Positions 1 to 8,321 of a stretch of 64,000 nt of DNA are shown here, in pieces. Source of the DNA: Brevundimonas subvibrioides (GTDB taxonomy: Bacteria; Pseudomonadota; Alphaproteobacteria; Caulobacterales; Caulobacteraceae); the NCBI RefSeq assembly GCF_002280785.1, contig NZ_NCEQ01000007.1, forward strand, positions 248,001 through 312,000. Reading direction: 5' to 3'. The notes below the pieces were generated by a model, which saw only the letters and a list, made by a program, of their open reading frames with translations, did not search any database and was not told the DNA's origin. Both the position numbers and the translations under genes were made by a program. The first letter of the stretch is position 1, and each line of letters opens with the position of its first letter.

Positions 1-46
1 CCGGCGCGGGCTACATCGGGCCAAGGGTGTAGTCGGAGAAGTCTTG

Positions 47-2473
47 GTGAAGGTTGCCGAACGGTGGTTCGTGATTGCGGGCATCGGCCTTTTGGGCGCG
101 ATCGCGCTCGCAGGGCTGATCGTGGCGGTCTACGCCGCCTGGCTGTTCCATGACCTGCCTGACGCCTCGGAGCTGGCCGACTACCGGCCGCCGACCGCGA
201 CGCGGGTCTATGCCGGCGACGGGACGCTGATCGGCGAGTTCTCGGACGAGCGCCGCATCTATGTGCCCTACGAACAGATTCCGACGCCGGTCGTGCAGGC
301 CTTCCTGGCCGCCGAGGACCGCAACTTCTTCCAGCACGGCGGCATCGACGTGTCGGGCCTGGGCCGTGCCATGCTCAAGAACGTCTTCAACGCCGCCACC
401 GGACGGCGGCTGGAGGGCGGTTCGACCATCACCCAGCAGGTCGCCAAGAACGTCTTGCTGACCAATGAATCGACCATCGGCCGCAAGCTGAAGGAAGCCA
501 TCCTGTCCAGCCGCCTGGAGGCGACGCTGTCCAAGGAGCAGATTCTCGAACTGTATCTGAACGAGATCTTCCTGGGTTACCGGTCCTACGGCGTGGCCTC
601 GGCCGCCTACAACTATTTCGGCAAGTCGCTGGCCCAGTTGACGCCGGACGAGGCGGCCTTCCTGGCGGCCCTGCCCAAGGGCCCCAACAACTATCATCCG
701 AAGCGGCACCCCGAGGCAGCCAAGGGCCGTCGCGACTGGGTTCTGGGCGAGATGGCGCAGAACCGGTTCATCACCCAGGCGCAGTACGCCGAGGCGATCG
801 CGCGTCCGCTGACGACCCGCGCCGCCCCGCGCCGCGCCGAATACCAGGACGCCGACTTCTTCGTGGAAGAAGCGCGTCGTCAGGCCGCCGCCAATCCGGA
901 GTTCGGCGACCAGCTGAACGCGGGCGGCTTCTACATGCGCACGACGCTCGATCCTTCGCTGCAGACGGCGGCGCGCGACGCCCTGATGCGCGGGCTCGAG
1001 AACTACGACCGCCGCCACGGCTGGCGCGGGGCCTGGGGCACGACCGACTTCGCTCCGGGCTGGCAGGCCGTGGCCCTGCGCCAGACCGCGCCGCCGGAAC
1101 GCCGCGAGTGGCGCGCCGCCGCCGTCGAGAGCGTGTCGGGCAACACGGTCCAGATCCGCACCGCCCGCGACGACACGACCGGCAGCCTGATCGTCTCGGA
1201 TGCCGCCTGGGCCAACGCCAACCGGCCGCTCAAGCGCGGCGACCTGATCTTCGTCGAGCCGCGCAACGGCCAGTTCGCCCTGAAGCAGGTCCCGGCCGTG
1301 AACGGCGCCATGGTGGCCATCGAGCCGCAGTCGGGACGGGTCCTGGCCATGGTCGGCGGCTATTCCTACGCCCTGTCGAGCTTCAACCGTGCGACCCAGG
1401 CCCAGCGTCAGCCGGGGTCTTCGTTCAAGCCGTTCGTCTATGCCGCCGCCCTGGAGGGCGACTTCACCCCGGCCTCGATCGTGGTCGACGGGCCGATCAG
1501 CTTCGCCGGCGGGGCGAACGGTCAGCGCTGGACGCCCGAGAACTACAGCCGTCGCTACTACGGTCCCTCGACCCTGCGGCGCGGGCTGGAGCTGTCGCGC
1601 AACGTCATGACCGTGCGCCTGGCCAACACCATCGGCATGGACAGGGTCGTCGACCTCGCGGCCCGCATGGGCGTGGCCGACAATCTGCAGCCCAATCTGT
1701 CAGTGTCGCTGGGGGCAGGGGAGGTCACGGCCTATCACCTCACTGCCGCCTATGCCGCCTTCGTCAACGGCGGGCGGCGCGTCGATCCCTATCTGATCGA
1801 ATACGTCCAGGACCGGGACGGGGAGACCATCTATCGCGCCGACCAGCGCCGCTGCCGCGACTGCGGCCGGGCCTTCTCGGGCCAGGCCTCGCCCTATCTG
1901 GACCCGCGCGGAACCCAGGTCATCGATCCGATCACCGCCTATCAGATCAGCTCGATGCTGGAAGGCGTGGTCCAGCGGGGCACCGCCGCCAGCGCGCGCG
2001 GACTGGGCCGCTGGGTCGGCGGCAAGACCGGCACGACCAACGAATACCGCTCGGCCTGGTTCGTCGGCTTCACCACCGACATCGTGGTCGGGGTCTATAT
2101 CGGCTTCGACGACAACCGGTCGCTGGGATCCGGGGAAGCCGGCGCCTCCGCCGCCGTGCCGATCTTCATCGACTTCATGGAAGACGCGTTGAAAGAGCGG
2201 CCGGCGCGGCCGTTCGTCCGTCCGCGCGGCGCCATCTTCCGCACCATCAACGGCATCGAGGAGGCCTTCCGCCCCGGCACCGAGCGTCGCCGCGAGGAAG
2301 AGCGTCGCGATACCGGGCCCGCCGTGCCGGAGGGGCCGCAGAACTACAACGAAGTCATCCGTCGCGAGCAGCAGGCGGCCGCGGGCATCGCGTCCGGACC
2401 GTCCGCGCCCCCGCCGACCGCGCCGCCTGCGCCGAAGCAGGAACCGGCGGCGGATCTGGACGGGTTGTTCTAG
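47..2473 (+). CDS. mrcA: Penicillin-binding protein 1A, bifunctional transglycosylase/transpeptidase
   Basis: Class A PBP that polymerises lipid II and cross-links peptidoglycan at the inner membrane. It has a short cytoplasmic N-terminus and one membrane anchor at about residues 9-34. A GT51 domain follows, with EDRNFF (about 90) and GGSTITQQ (about 125). The transpeptidase domain has the SSFK serine motif near 460, SRN near 520 and KTGTTN near 660. The Pro/Ala-rich tail is low complexity. The length of about 808 residues fits the family. GTG 47 is chosen because GGAGAA lies at 35-40; TTG 44 is an alternative. The frame stays open to the window edge, so a start further upstream cannot be excluded. 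The divalent next gene on this strand is prfB. Confidence 0.93.
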   Translation: MKVAERWFVIAGIGLLGAIALAGLIVAVYAAWLFHDLPDASELADYRPPTATRVYAGDGTLIGEFSDERRIYVPYEQIPTPVVQAFLAAEDRNFFQHGGIDVSGLGRAMLKNVFNAATGRRLEGGSTITQQVAKNVLLTNESTIGRKLKEAILSSRLEATLSKEQILELYLNEIFLGYRSYGVASAAYNYFGKSLAQLTPDEAAFLAALPKGPNNYHPKRHPEAAKGRRDWVLGEMAQNRFITQAQYAEAIARPLTTRAAPRRAEYQDADFFVEEARRQAAANPEFGDQLNAGGFYMRTTLDPSLQTAARDALMRGLENYDRRHGWRGAWGTTDFAPGWQAVALRQTAPPERREWRAAAVESVSGNTVQIRTARDDTTGSLIVSDAAWANANRPLKRGDLIFVEPRNGQFALKQVPAVNGAMVAIEPQSGRVLAMVGGYSYALSSFNRATQAQRQPGSSFKPFVYAAALEGDFTPASIVVDGPISFAGGANGQRWTPENYSRRYYGPSTLRRGLELSRNVMTVRLANTIGMDRVVDLAARMGVADNLQPNLSVSLGAGEVTAYHLTAAYAAFVNGGRRVDPYLIEYVQDRDGETIYRADQRRCRDCGRAFSGQASPYLDPRGTQVIDPITAYQISSMLEGVVQRGTAASARGLGRWVGGKTGTTNEYRSAWFVGFTTDIVVGVYIGFDDNRSLGSGEAGASAAVPIFIDFMEDALKERPARPFVRPRGAIFRTINGIEEAFRPGTERRREEERRDTGPAVPEGPQNYNEVIRREQQAAAGIASGPSAPPPTAPPAPKQEPAADLDGLF

Positions 2474-2620
2474 GACGCGAGGCCGCAGGGTTCAGGCCGT
2501 CGGCAGCAGCAAGGGCGAGCGTCGCCGCCGGGAAGAAAACCTCCTCTACGGGCTGCTGCCTATTGCCTACTGCCTTCGATCCCCCCTATCTCCGCGCCTT
2601 CGCACCGTAAGGATTTGCAT

Positions 2621-3743
2621 ATGAGACCGGATGTCGAGGCCATGAAGGCCGACATCGAGCAGAGCGTCGCTCTGCTCAGGAGGCGTCTTTGACTGGGATG
2701 TCGCCAACCGAAAGCTCGATGAGCTGAACGCCCGGGTCGAGGACCCGACCCTGTGGGACAAGCCCGACGAGGCCCAGGCGGTGAGCCGCGAGCGCTCGAA
2801 GCTTGAAGCCCAGATCAACACCGTCAAGGCCATGGAGCGGGAGCTCGAGGACGGTGTCATGCTGTCCGAAATGGCCGATGAGGAAGGCGACGAGGCGACG
2901 CTGGAGGAGGCGCGCGCCCAGCTGAAGGCCATCAAGGACCGCGCGGCGCGGGCCGAGCTGGAAGCCCTGCTGTCCGGCGAGGCCGATGGCAACGACGCCT
3001 ATCTGGAAGTGAACTCCGGCGCCGGCGGCACGGAGAGCTGCGACTGGGCGGGGATGCTGCTGCGCATGTATTCGCGCTGGGCCAGGGCGCACGGCTATGA
3101 GGTCGAGATGGAGGCGTCGGAAGACGGCGACCAGGCGGGCATCAAGTCGGCGACGATCCTCGTCACAGGTCCCAACGCCTATGGCTGGCTGAAGTCGGAA
3201 TCGGGCGTGCACCGTCTGGTTCGGATCAGTCCGTATGACGCGGCGGCCAAGCGGCACACCTCCTTTGCCTCGATCGGGGTCTCGCCGGTGGTGGACGACA
3301 CGATCGAGATCGACATCAATCCGTCCGACGTGCGCACCGACACCTATCGCGCGTCGGGCTCGGGCGGTCAGCATATCAACAAGACCGATTCCGCCGTCCG
3401 TCTGACCCATATCCCGACCAATACCGTCGTGGCCTGTCAGGCCGGGCGATCGCAGCACCAGAACCGCGAACAGGCGTGGAAGATGCTGCGCGGGCGTCTG
3501 TATGAGCTGGAGCTCCAGAGGCGCGAGGCCGCGGCCCAGGCCATGGCGGACGCCAAGACCGACATCGGCTGGGGTCACCAGATCCGGAGCTACGTCCTGC
3601 AGCCCTATCAGATGGTCAAGGATCTGCGGACCGAGGTCGAGACCTCGGACACCCAGGGCGTGCTGGACGGCGACCTGGACGCCTTCATGGGGGCAGCCCT
3701 GGCGCAGCGGGTCGGCGAGACCCGCGGATCAACGGTTGATTAA
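2621..3743 (+). CDS. prfB: Peptide chain release factor 2, programmed +1 frameshift
   Basis: RF2 ends translation at UGA and UAA. ATG 2621 opens a 23-codon zero frame that stops at TGA 2690-2692. The stop is preceded by an internal Shine-Dalgarno-like AGGAGG (2678-2683) and the slippery CTT. Skipping T2690 enters the frame that runs to 3743 and begins D-W-D-V. This is the classic autoregulatory RF2 frameshift signal. The joined product is about 373 residues, normal for RF2. GGQ is near 248-250, and the codon-recognition tripeptide is SPY near 203-205 (SPF in E. coli). An annotation that starts at 2781 would lose the N-terminal domain. Confidence 0.96.
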
Positions 3744-3748
3744 GAAAG

Positions 3749-3932
3749 CCCTTCTCCCCTTGCGGGAGAAGGTGGCCGAGCGAAGCGAGGTCGGATGAGG
3801 GGTCACGCTGACCTCACCGATCGTCCCAGGTGATGCAGGCTTCAGTCGCTGGCGTGACCCCTCACCCGACCGCGCAAGGACGACGGCTATCGCCGCCGTG
3901 CGCGATCTCCCTCTCCCGCAAGGGGAGAGGGA
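3749..3932. repeat. Long palindromic repeat element (copy A), probable bidirectional terminator
   Basis: Two inverted arms flank a short centre between the convergent prfB and bactofilin genes. The left arm has a CTTCTCCCC-TTGC-GGGAGAAGG hairpin followed by a GGTGGCC-type segment and GGATGAGGGGTCACG. The right arm has CGTGACCCCTCA and ends in CTCTCCC-GCAA-GGGGAGAG. Related copies lie at 15753-15900 and 16918-17045, with a half copy at 55761-55779. A role in terminating both genes is inferred from position. Confidence 0.75.
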
Positions 3933-3940
3933 TCAATGGA

Positions 3941-4522
3941 TCAGAGCGACTTCAGGTCGATGATCTGCGGCTTGTTCTCGACCGGAGCGGCGGGCGCTTC
4001 GAAGTCGGCGGCGGCCGGAGCCTGGGCCGCCGGGCGCGGAGCCGGGGCGACCGGAGCGGGCGCATCGCGGCGGCTCTGAAGCACGCGACCCTGGAAATAG
4101 GCGCCGATGTCGATCGACAGCTGTTCGGCGGTGATGTCGCCGTCGACATAGGCGGTCGAGACCAGCTTGACCTGCTTGCCGTTGACCGCGCCGACGATGC
4201 GGCCGCGAACTTCAAGATAGTCGGCGGTGACATTGCCCTCGACGGCGCCGGTCTCGCCGACGATCAGACGGCCGACGCGGACGTCGCCCTTGATCGAGCC
4301 GTCGACCTGGAGATCGCCGGCGCCCGCGATATTGCCTTCGAACTGCAGGTCCGACGACAGGGTCGACAGGCCGCGCGAGGAGGCGATGGGCGAGGGGGCC
4401 GGAGCCGCGACGGGGCTGCGGCCCATGCCGGGCGACGGCAGGTCGGGCAGCGGCGGGATCGGCGGCGCGTTGGACGAACGGTCCGGCGTGGCGGGGGCGG
4501 GGGATTTCGTCTTATTGAACAA
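3941..4522 (-). CDS. bacA: Bactofilin (BacA-like polymerising cytoskeletal protein)
   Basis: Bactofilins form nucleotide-independent beta-helical filaments that scaffold cell-wall enzymes at the membrane. A Pro/Ser-rich N-terminal linker (about residues 5-50) leads into a repetitive beta-helix core at about 55-150, with alternating Gly/Val-rich turns such as VDGSIKGDVRVG and VEGNVTADYLEVRGRIVG. A Pro/Ala-rich tail ends IIDLKSL. The start is taken as TTG 4522, giving M-F-N-K, because AGGAG lies about 7 bases upstream and the next in-frame extension is only a shadow of the upstream gene. It overlaps the M23 peptidase by 11 bp on the same strand, so the two are translationally coupled. This pairing is a known bactofilin-peptidase association. 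Confidence 0.92.
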   Translation of the reverse strand: MFNKTKSPAPATPDRSSNAPPIPPLPDLPSPGMGRSPVAAPAPSPIASSRGLSTLSSDLQFEGNIAGAGDLQVDGSIKGDVRVGRLIVGETGAVEGNVTADYLEVRGRIVGAVNGKQVKLVSTAYVDGDITAEQLSIDIGAYFQGRVLQSRRDAPAPVAPAPRPAAQAPAAADFEAPAAPVENKPQIIDLKSL

Positions 4523-5660
4523 TCTGGTCTCCTGCTCGGAAGAAGCGGGCGGGGTTCTGGGGGCGGCCGTCCATCCACACTTCATAGTGCAGGTGAACGC
4601 CGGTGGAGCGTCCTGTCGTGCCCATGGCGCCGATCCGCTGGCCCAGCGCAATGCGCTGGCCTGGCTGGACGGCCATGGCGTTCAAATGGGCGAAGCGGGT
4701 CTTGAAACCGCGACCATGGTCTATCTCAACGGTGTTGCCATACCCTGAACGAACGCCGGCGAAGGACACGATTCCGGGAGCGGTGGAGTAGATCGGCGTG
4801 TTCAGGGGGGCGGCGAAATCCTGGCCCTGATGAACCGCCGGGCGACCGTTGAAGGGATCGAAACGGACGCCGAAACCCGAGGTGGTGCGGGCCTGGGTCG
4901 GCCGATCGAACGGCAGGTGTTCGGCGGCGTCGGCCAGGTTGCGCATCTCCGACAGATTGTCGGCGGCGTGGCGGATGCGGACGGCGAAGGGCTCGTCCAC
5001 GTCCAGGATGGTGGCCAGGGCCTTGGGATCGCTGGCCTCGACCAGAGGTCCGCCGAGGGCTGACCCGGAGGCCGCGCCGTAGGCGGCGGGGTTCAGGCCC
5101 GCGAGGCGGAAGGCGAGGCGCAGCCGTTCGGCCCGGGTCTGGGCGAAGTCGCCGGCCCGTTCGATCAGCCGCTCCTGGTCCATGCGGACCGCGACGATAC
5201 GCTGGACCGGACGGGCGTCGGTGGCGCTGAGGGCCGGGGCAGGGGCCAGGGCGGCCTCGGCGCCGTCGACGCCGTGGAACATGCCCATGACGTTGGTCAG
5301 GGCCGCGTGGCGGCGCTCGACCATCCGGGCCATCTCGTCCAGGCCGCCCGTGGTGGCGGACATGCGGACGACGGCCGTCTCGAGCCGGGCCTGCAGGTCG
5401 GCGTTCAGGCGTTCGGACGCCGCGCGGGCGCGAACCACCTGGGTGTCCGCCTGGCTGCGGGCGATCATGTCGAAGACGAATCCGCCCGAGGCGACCAGGG
5501 TCCAGGCGGCGGCGGCGCAGGCGACGCCGGCCATCATCATCTGGCGGCCGCTTGTCAGGACGTAACCGCGCGTGTCGCCATTCGAGCGCAGATAAACATG
5601 GCGCTCAGGAAACCAACGCTCGATCAAAGAGCGTCTGACCACTCCCTGTTCTTCATCCAT
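4512..5660 (-). CDS. M23 (LytM-type) peptidoglycan peptidase, membrane anchored
   Basis: Predicted zinc metalloendopeptidase that cuts peptide cross-links in the periplasm. The order is a short cytoplasmic N-terminus, one transmembrane helix at about 38-60, a coiled-coil-like stretch at about 65-130, and a C-terminal M23 domain from about 250. The domain carries the zinc ligands HQGQDF and HLHYE and an intact GxxxGNTVEIDHG strand. Length is 382 residues. It is first in a two-gene unit with the bactofilin, which probably positions it. The promoter region holds a CtrA-like box and two GANTC sites, suggesting cell-cycle control. Confidence 0.9.
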   Translation of the reverse strand: MDEEQGVVRRSLIERWFPERHVYLRSNGDTRGYVLTSGRQMMMAGVACAAAAWTLVASGGFVFDMIARSQADTQVVRARAASERLNADLQARLETAVVRMSATTGGLDEMARMVERRHAALTNVMGMFHGVDGAEAALAPAPALSATDARPVQRIVAVRMDQERLIERAGDFAQTRAERLRLAFRLAGLNPAAYGAASGSALGGPLVEASDPKALATILDVDEPFAVRIRHAADNLSEMRNLADAAEHLPFDRPTQARTTSGFGVRFDPFNGRPAVHQGQDFAAPLNTPIYSTAPGIVSFAGVRSGYGNTVEIDHGRGFKTRFAHLNAMAVQPGQRIALGQRIGAMGTTGRSTGVHLHYEVWMDGRPQNPARFFRAGDQIVQ

Positions 5661-5721
5661 TTGAACACGCCCCCACGTACCGGGGGCTTTATCCGCGAAC
5701 TGTTGCCTGTGGGCAATACCG

Positions 5722-5736
5722 TTTACGCAATGTTAA
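5722..5736 (-). promoter_or_regulatory. Candidate CtrA box upstream of M23-bactofilin operon
   Basis: TTTA-N7-TTAA at 5722-5736 reads on the gene strand as TTAAC-N6-TAAA, one base from the full CtrA consensus TTAA-N7-TTAA. GAATC at 5764 and GATTC at 5784 are CcrM methylation sites in the same spacer. It lies 62-76 bp upstream of the peptidase start. Binding is inferred. Confidence 0.5.
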
Positions 5737-5857
5737 CCACGTTGCCCGTTCCGGGCGATCGGAACGAATCTATTCAGGCGAAGATTCGCGTGCTGGGCGT
5801 ATTCCGATAGACTGTGGAGGGCGCCGGCTAGACTTCACCGATCCGTCCGGCCTCGGA

Positions 5858-6313
5858 TCAAACCTCTTTCGCGACGGCGAGAACCGCCTCGGCGTGGCCT
5901 TTCACCGAGACCTTGCGCCAGGCCTTGCGGACGGCGCCCGCGCCGTCGATCAGGAAGGTGGCCCGCTCGACGCCCATATACTGGCGGCCGTAGAGGGTCT
6001 TCTCGACCCAGACGCCATAGGCCTCGGTGGCGGCCTCGGCCTCGTCGGATCCGAGGATGACCTTGAGATCGTGTTTGGCCTTGAACCGGTCGAGCTTCTT
6101 CACCGGATCGCGTGAGATGCCGATGACCTGGAAGCCCGCCGCCCTGAAGGCGTCGATGTGGGCGGAGAAGTCGATGGCCTCGTTGGTGCAGCCGGGCGTG
6201 TCGGCCTTCGGATAAAAGAAGACGACTGTGGGGCCGGACAGGGTCGCGCGGCCGCCGCCGTCGGCGGGGATGTCGAACGCGGGGGCTTTGGAGCCTTCGG
6301 TGATCTCTGTCAT
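5858..6313 (-). CDS. bcp: Thioredoxin-dependent peroxiredoxin, Bcp/PrxQ family
   Basis: Reduces hydroperoxides in the cytoplasm using thioredoxin. The start at 6313 (M-T-E-I) has AAAGGA upstream and gives about 151 residues, normal for Bcp; the longer frame upstream lacks homology. The active site is VVFFYPKADTPGCTNEA, with the peroxidatic Cys after TPG. The usual second Cys five residues later is absent (NEAID instead of xEAC), so it looks like a 1-Cys form or one with a distant resolving Cys; no other Cys is seen. The C-terminal core VERATFLID matches the family. It lies downstream of tyrS on the same strand. Confidence 0.88.
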   Translation of the reverse strand: MTEITEGSKAPAFDIPADGGGRATLSGPTVVFFYPKADTPGCTNEAIDFSAHIDAFRAAGFQVIGISRDPVKKLDRFKAKHDLKVILGSDEAEAATEAYGVWVEKTLYGRQYMGVERATFLIDGAGAVRKAWRKVSVKGHAEAVLAVAKEV

Positions 6314-6327
6314 CGGCTTTCCTTTGT

Positions 6328-6358
6328 CCGTGCATCCCGCCTTCGCGGGGATGCACGG
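6328..6358. repeat. Hairpin between tyrS and bcp
   Basis: Perfect 11-bp arms (CCGTGCATCCC / GGGATGCACGG) flank a 9-base loop rich in CTTCG. No T-run follows on the minus strand, so this is either a weak terminator for tyrS or a dispersed GC-rich dyad of the type common in Caulobacterales. Confidence 0.6.
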
Positions 6359-6365
6359 GAGTTCG

Positions 6366-7622
6366 TTAGACGGGGCGTACCAGCATGATCTTCTTTTTGC
6401 CCGCCGCCAGTTTGATGACGCCGTCCGCATTGACGTCGGACGCCTCGATCGGGCGCGCGCCGTCCGCGATCGCCTCGTCGTTCAGCCGCAAGCCGCCGCC
6501 CTGGGCCAGGCGACGCGCCTCGCCGTTCGACGCGGTCAGGCCTGCGCGGGTGGCGACAGCGGCCAGCATGGCACCGATCACCTCGCCCGAGGGCAGTTCG
6601 ACGGTCGGCAGGTCGGCGGAAAGCCTACCCTGCTCGAACGCGCCTTCCGCCGCCGCGCGGGCCGAGGCTGCCGCCTCCGCCCCGTGCAGCATCGTGGTGG
6701 CCGCGTCGGCCAGCGCCTTCTTGGCGTCGTTGATCGCGGCGCCTTCCAGAGCCTCGAAGCGGGCGATCTCGTCCAGCGGCATGTCGGTGAACAGGCGCAT
6801 GAAGCGGCCGACGTCGCCGTCCTCGGCGTTGCGCCAGAACTGCCAGTAGTCGTAGGGGCTCAGCTGTTCCGCATTGAGCCAGATGGCGCCTTGGGCCGTC
6901 TTGCCCATCTTGCCGCCGGACGCGGTCGTCAGCAGCGGCGTGGTCAGGCCGAAGGCGGCCTTGTGATCGACCCGGCGCACCAGGTCGACGCCCGAGACGA
7001 TGTTGCCCCACTGGTCCGATCCGCCCATCTGCAGAGTCACGTTCTGGCGGCGGTTGAGCTCCAGGAAGTCCACCGACTGCATCAGCATGTAGTTGAACTC
7101 GAGGAAGGTCATCGGCTGCTCGCGCTCAAGCCGCAGCTTGACCGAGTCGAAGGCCAGCATCCGGTTGACCGTGAAATGGGTCCCGTAGTCGCGCAGGAAC
7201 TCGACGTAGCCGTATTTCGACAGCCACTCGTCGTTGTCGATCAGGATGGCGTCGGTCGGACCGTCGCCGAAGGTCAGGAATTTCTCGAACACCGTCTTGA
7301 TGGAGGCGATGTTCGACTGGATCGTCTCGTCGGTCAGCTGCGGGCGCGAGGCGTCCTTGCCGGTCGGGTCGCCGACCTTGGTGGTGCCGCCGCCCATGAT
7401 GACCACGGGCCGGCCGCCCGCCTGCTGCAGCCGGCGCAGCATCATGATCTGGATCAGACTGCCCACGTGCAGGCTGGGCGCCGTGGCGTCGAAGCCGATG
7501 TAGCCTGAGATGACCCCGGCTTTCGCCGCCGCATCCAGCTCGGCCGGATGGGTGATCTGATGGATGTACCCACGCGCCTGAAGCGTCTGCAGGAAGTCGG
7601 ACTGGAAAATCGGGTCGGTCAT
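6366..7622 (-). CDS. tyrS: Tyrosyl-tRNA synthetase
   Basis: Class I aminoacyl-tRNA synthetase that charges tRNA-Tyr. The HIGH-type motif is HVGS at residues 52-55 and the KMSKS equivalent is KMGKT near 238. [12 protein letters not shown] and the GGSDQWGNI tyrosine-pocket signature are both present. A C-terminal S4 RNA-binding domain (about 350-418) ends IMLVRPV. Length 418 is typical of TyrRS type 1. A GGAG sequence lies just before the ATG at 7622. The 185 bases upstream hold a short Tyr-containing ORF and competing hairpins, described separately. Confidence 0.97.
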   Translation of the reverse strand: MTDPIFQSDFLQTLQARGYIHQITHPAELDAAAKAGVISGYIGFDATAPSLHVGSLIQIMMLRRLQQAGGRPVVIMGGGTTKVGDPTGKDASRPQLTDETIQSNIASIKTVFEKFLTFGDGPTDAILIDNDEWLSKYGYVEFLRDYGTHFTVNRMLAFDSVKLRLEREQPMTFLEFNYMLMQSVDFLELNRRQNVTLQMGGSDQWGNIVSGVDLVRRVDHKAAFGLTTPLLTTASGGKMGKTAQGAIWLNAEQLSPYDYWQFWRNAEDGDVGRFMRLFTDMPLDEIARFEALEGAAINDAKKALADAATTMLHGAEAAASARAAAEGAFEQGRLSADLPTVELPSGEVIGAMLAAVATRAGLTASNGEARRLAQGGGLRLNDEAIADGARPIEASDVNADGVIKLAAGKKKIMLVRPV

Positions 7623-7628
7623 GGTCGG

Positions 7629-7687
7629 CTCCGTTAGCAGGGAGGCCGGCGCTCTGTCTCGGGTGACGCGCCGGCAAAATGCGGCGC
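7629..7687 (-). promoter_or_regulatory. Mutually exclusive hairpins in tyrS leader (candidate attenuator)
   Basis: On the transcribed strand, segment A is GCGCCG (7687-7682), B is GCCGGCGC (7675-7668) and C is GCGCCGGC (7652-7645). B pairs perfectly with C (8 bp) or with A (6 bp, 8-base loop), but not both. Just downstream of C, CTCC (7644-7641) can pair with GGAG (7632-7629), the likely tyrS ribosome binding site. There is no U-run, so control would more likely be translational than by terminator. This is inference from pairing only. Confidence 0.45.
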
Positions 7688-7706
7688 AGGGGTTCGCGGC
7701 CGCTCG

Positions 7707-7757
7707 CTAGATCAGCGGGCGGTAATAGAGGCCGGGCAGGGCGCGGGTGGCGAACAT
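7707..7757 (-). CDS. Possible 16-residue Tyr-containing leader peptide of tyrS
   Basis: The ORF reads MFATRALPGLYYRPLI then TAG, with tandem TAT-TAC tyrosine codons at positions 11-12. It ends 84 bases before the tyrS ATG, with competing hairpins in between. No Shine-Dalgarno is visible. The best -10 element places the transcription start within a base or two of this ATG, so it would be read as a leaderless mRNA, a common mode in Caulobacter. Two adjacent codons for the cognate amino acid in front of a synthetase gene is the layout expected of ribosome-mediated attenuation. Translation is unproven. Confidence 0.4.
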   Translation of the reverse strand: MFATRALPGLYYRPLI

Positions 7758-7764
7758 GGGGGGT

Positions 7765-7794
7765 GTCGTAGCGCCGGGCGTTGACCGGCGTCAA
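7765..7794 (-). promoter_or_regulatory. Predicted tyrS promoter with dyad over -35
   Basis: On the minus strand TTGACG (7794-7789), an 18-base spacer and TACGAC (7770-7765, extended GCTACGAC) match the Caulobacter housekeeping pattern TTGAC...GCTANAWC with one mismatch. The -35 lies in a perfect dyad, GTTGAC-CGGC-GTCAAC (7780-7795), which could serve as an operator or as a back-to-back -35 for the plus-strand gene at 7815. Confidence 0.5.
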
Positions 7795-7814
7795 CCAGCC
7801 GCTATCGGTTCAGG

Positions 7815-8321
7815 ATGCGCGCCACGCTGATCCCCTTTCCCGACGAGACCCAGGTCTATCCCGAGGCGATCTCGGTCGAGTTCGAGCGCGAGGGCGGCGT
7901 GCTGTGGATGAGGTTCATCATTGACGACAATCCGGATTTCATCGCCTGGCCCGGCGAGGCGCCGGTCGGGCGGGCCGACGAGCTGTGGAAACACACCTGT
8001 TTCGAGGCCTTCGTGACCACCGACGACGGCTATCGCGAGTTCAACCTGTCGCCGTCCGGCCAGTGGGCCAGCTACCGGTTCGACGGTTATCGTGAGGGCA
8101 TGAGGCCGGCCGACGAGGTCTGCGTGGTCGAGGGGCTCGACGGCGGCTCGGACTATGTCGCCCTGGAAGGCCGGATCGAACTGCCGGTCGATGCTCGCAA
8201 GCTGGCCCTGTCAGCGGTGATCGAGACCCTCGACGGGGTCAGGACCTGGTGGGCGCTGGCCCATCCGTCCGATAAGCCTGACTTCCACCATCCCGATTCC
8301 TTCGTTCTGGACCTGCCATGA
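7815..8321 (+). CDS. DOMON-like domain protein
   Basis: A 168-residue soluble protein with a beta-sandwich-like pattern. Motifs such as LWKHTCFEAFV, YREFNLSPSGQWASYRFDGYR and WWALAHPSDKPDFHHPDSF match the DOMON-like, carbohydrate-binding-module-type family found in alphaproteobacteria. No signal peptide is seen, so it is probably cytoplasmic. It overlaps the following NamZ-like gene by 4 bp (ATGA), indicating translational coupling and a shared task, perhaps with cell-wall sugars. Its biochemical role is not known. Confidence 0.75.
   Translation: MRATLIPFPDETQVYPEAISVEFEREGGVLWMRFIIDDNPDFIAWPGEAPVGRADELWKHTCFEAFVTTDDGYREFNLSPSGQWASYRFDGYREGMRPADEVCVVEGLDGGSDYVALEGRIELPVDARKLALSAVIETLDGVRTWWALAHPSDKPDFHHPDSFVLDLP

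Noticed and set aside
2621..2780. prfB as a frameshifted pseudogene
   Set aside because: The stop sits in the conserved RF2 programmed-shift context.
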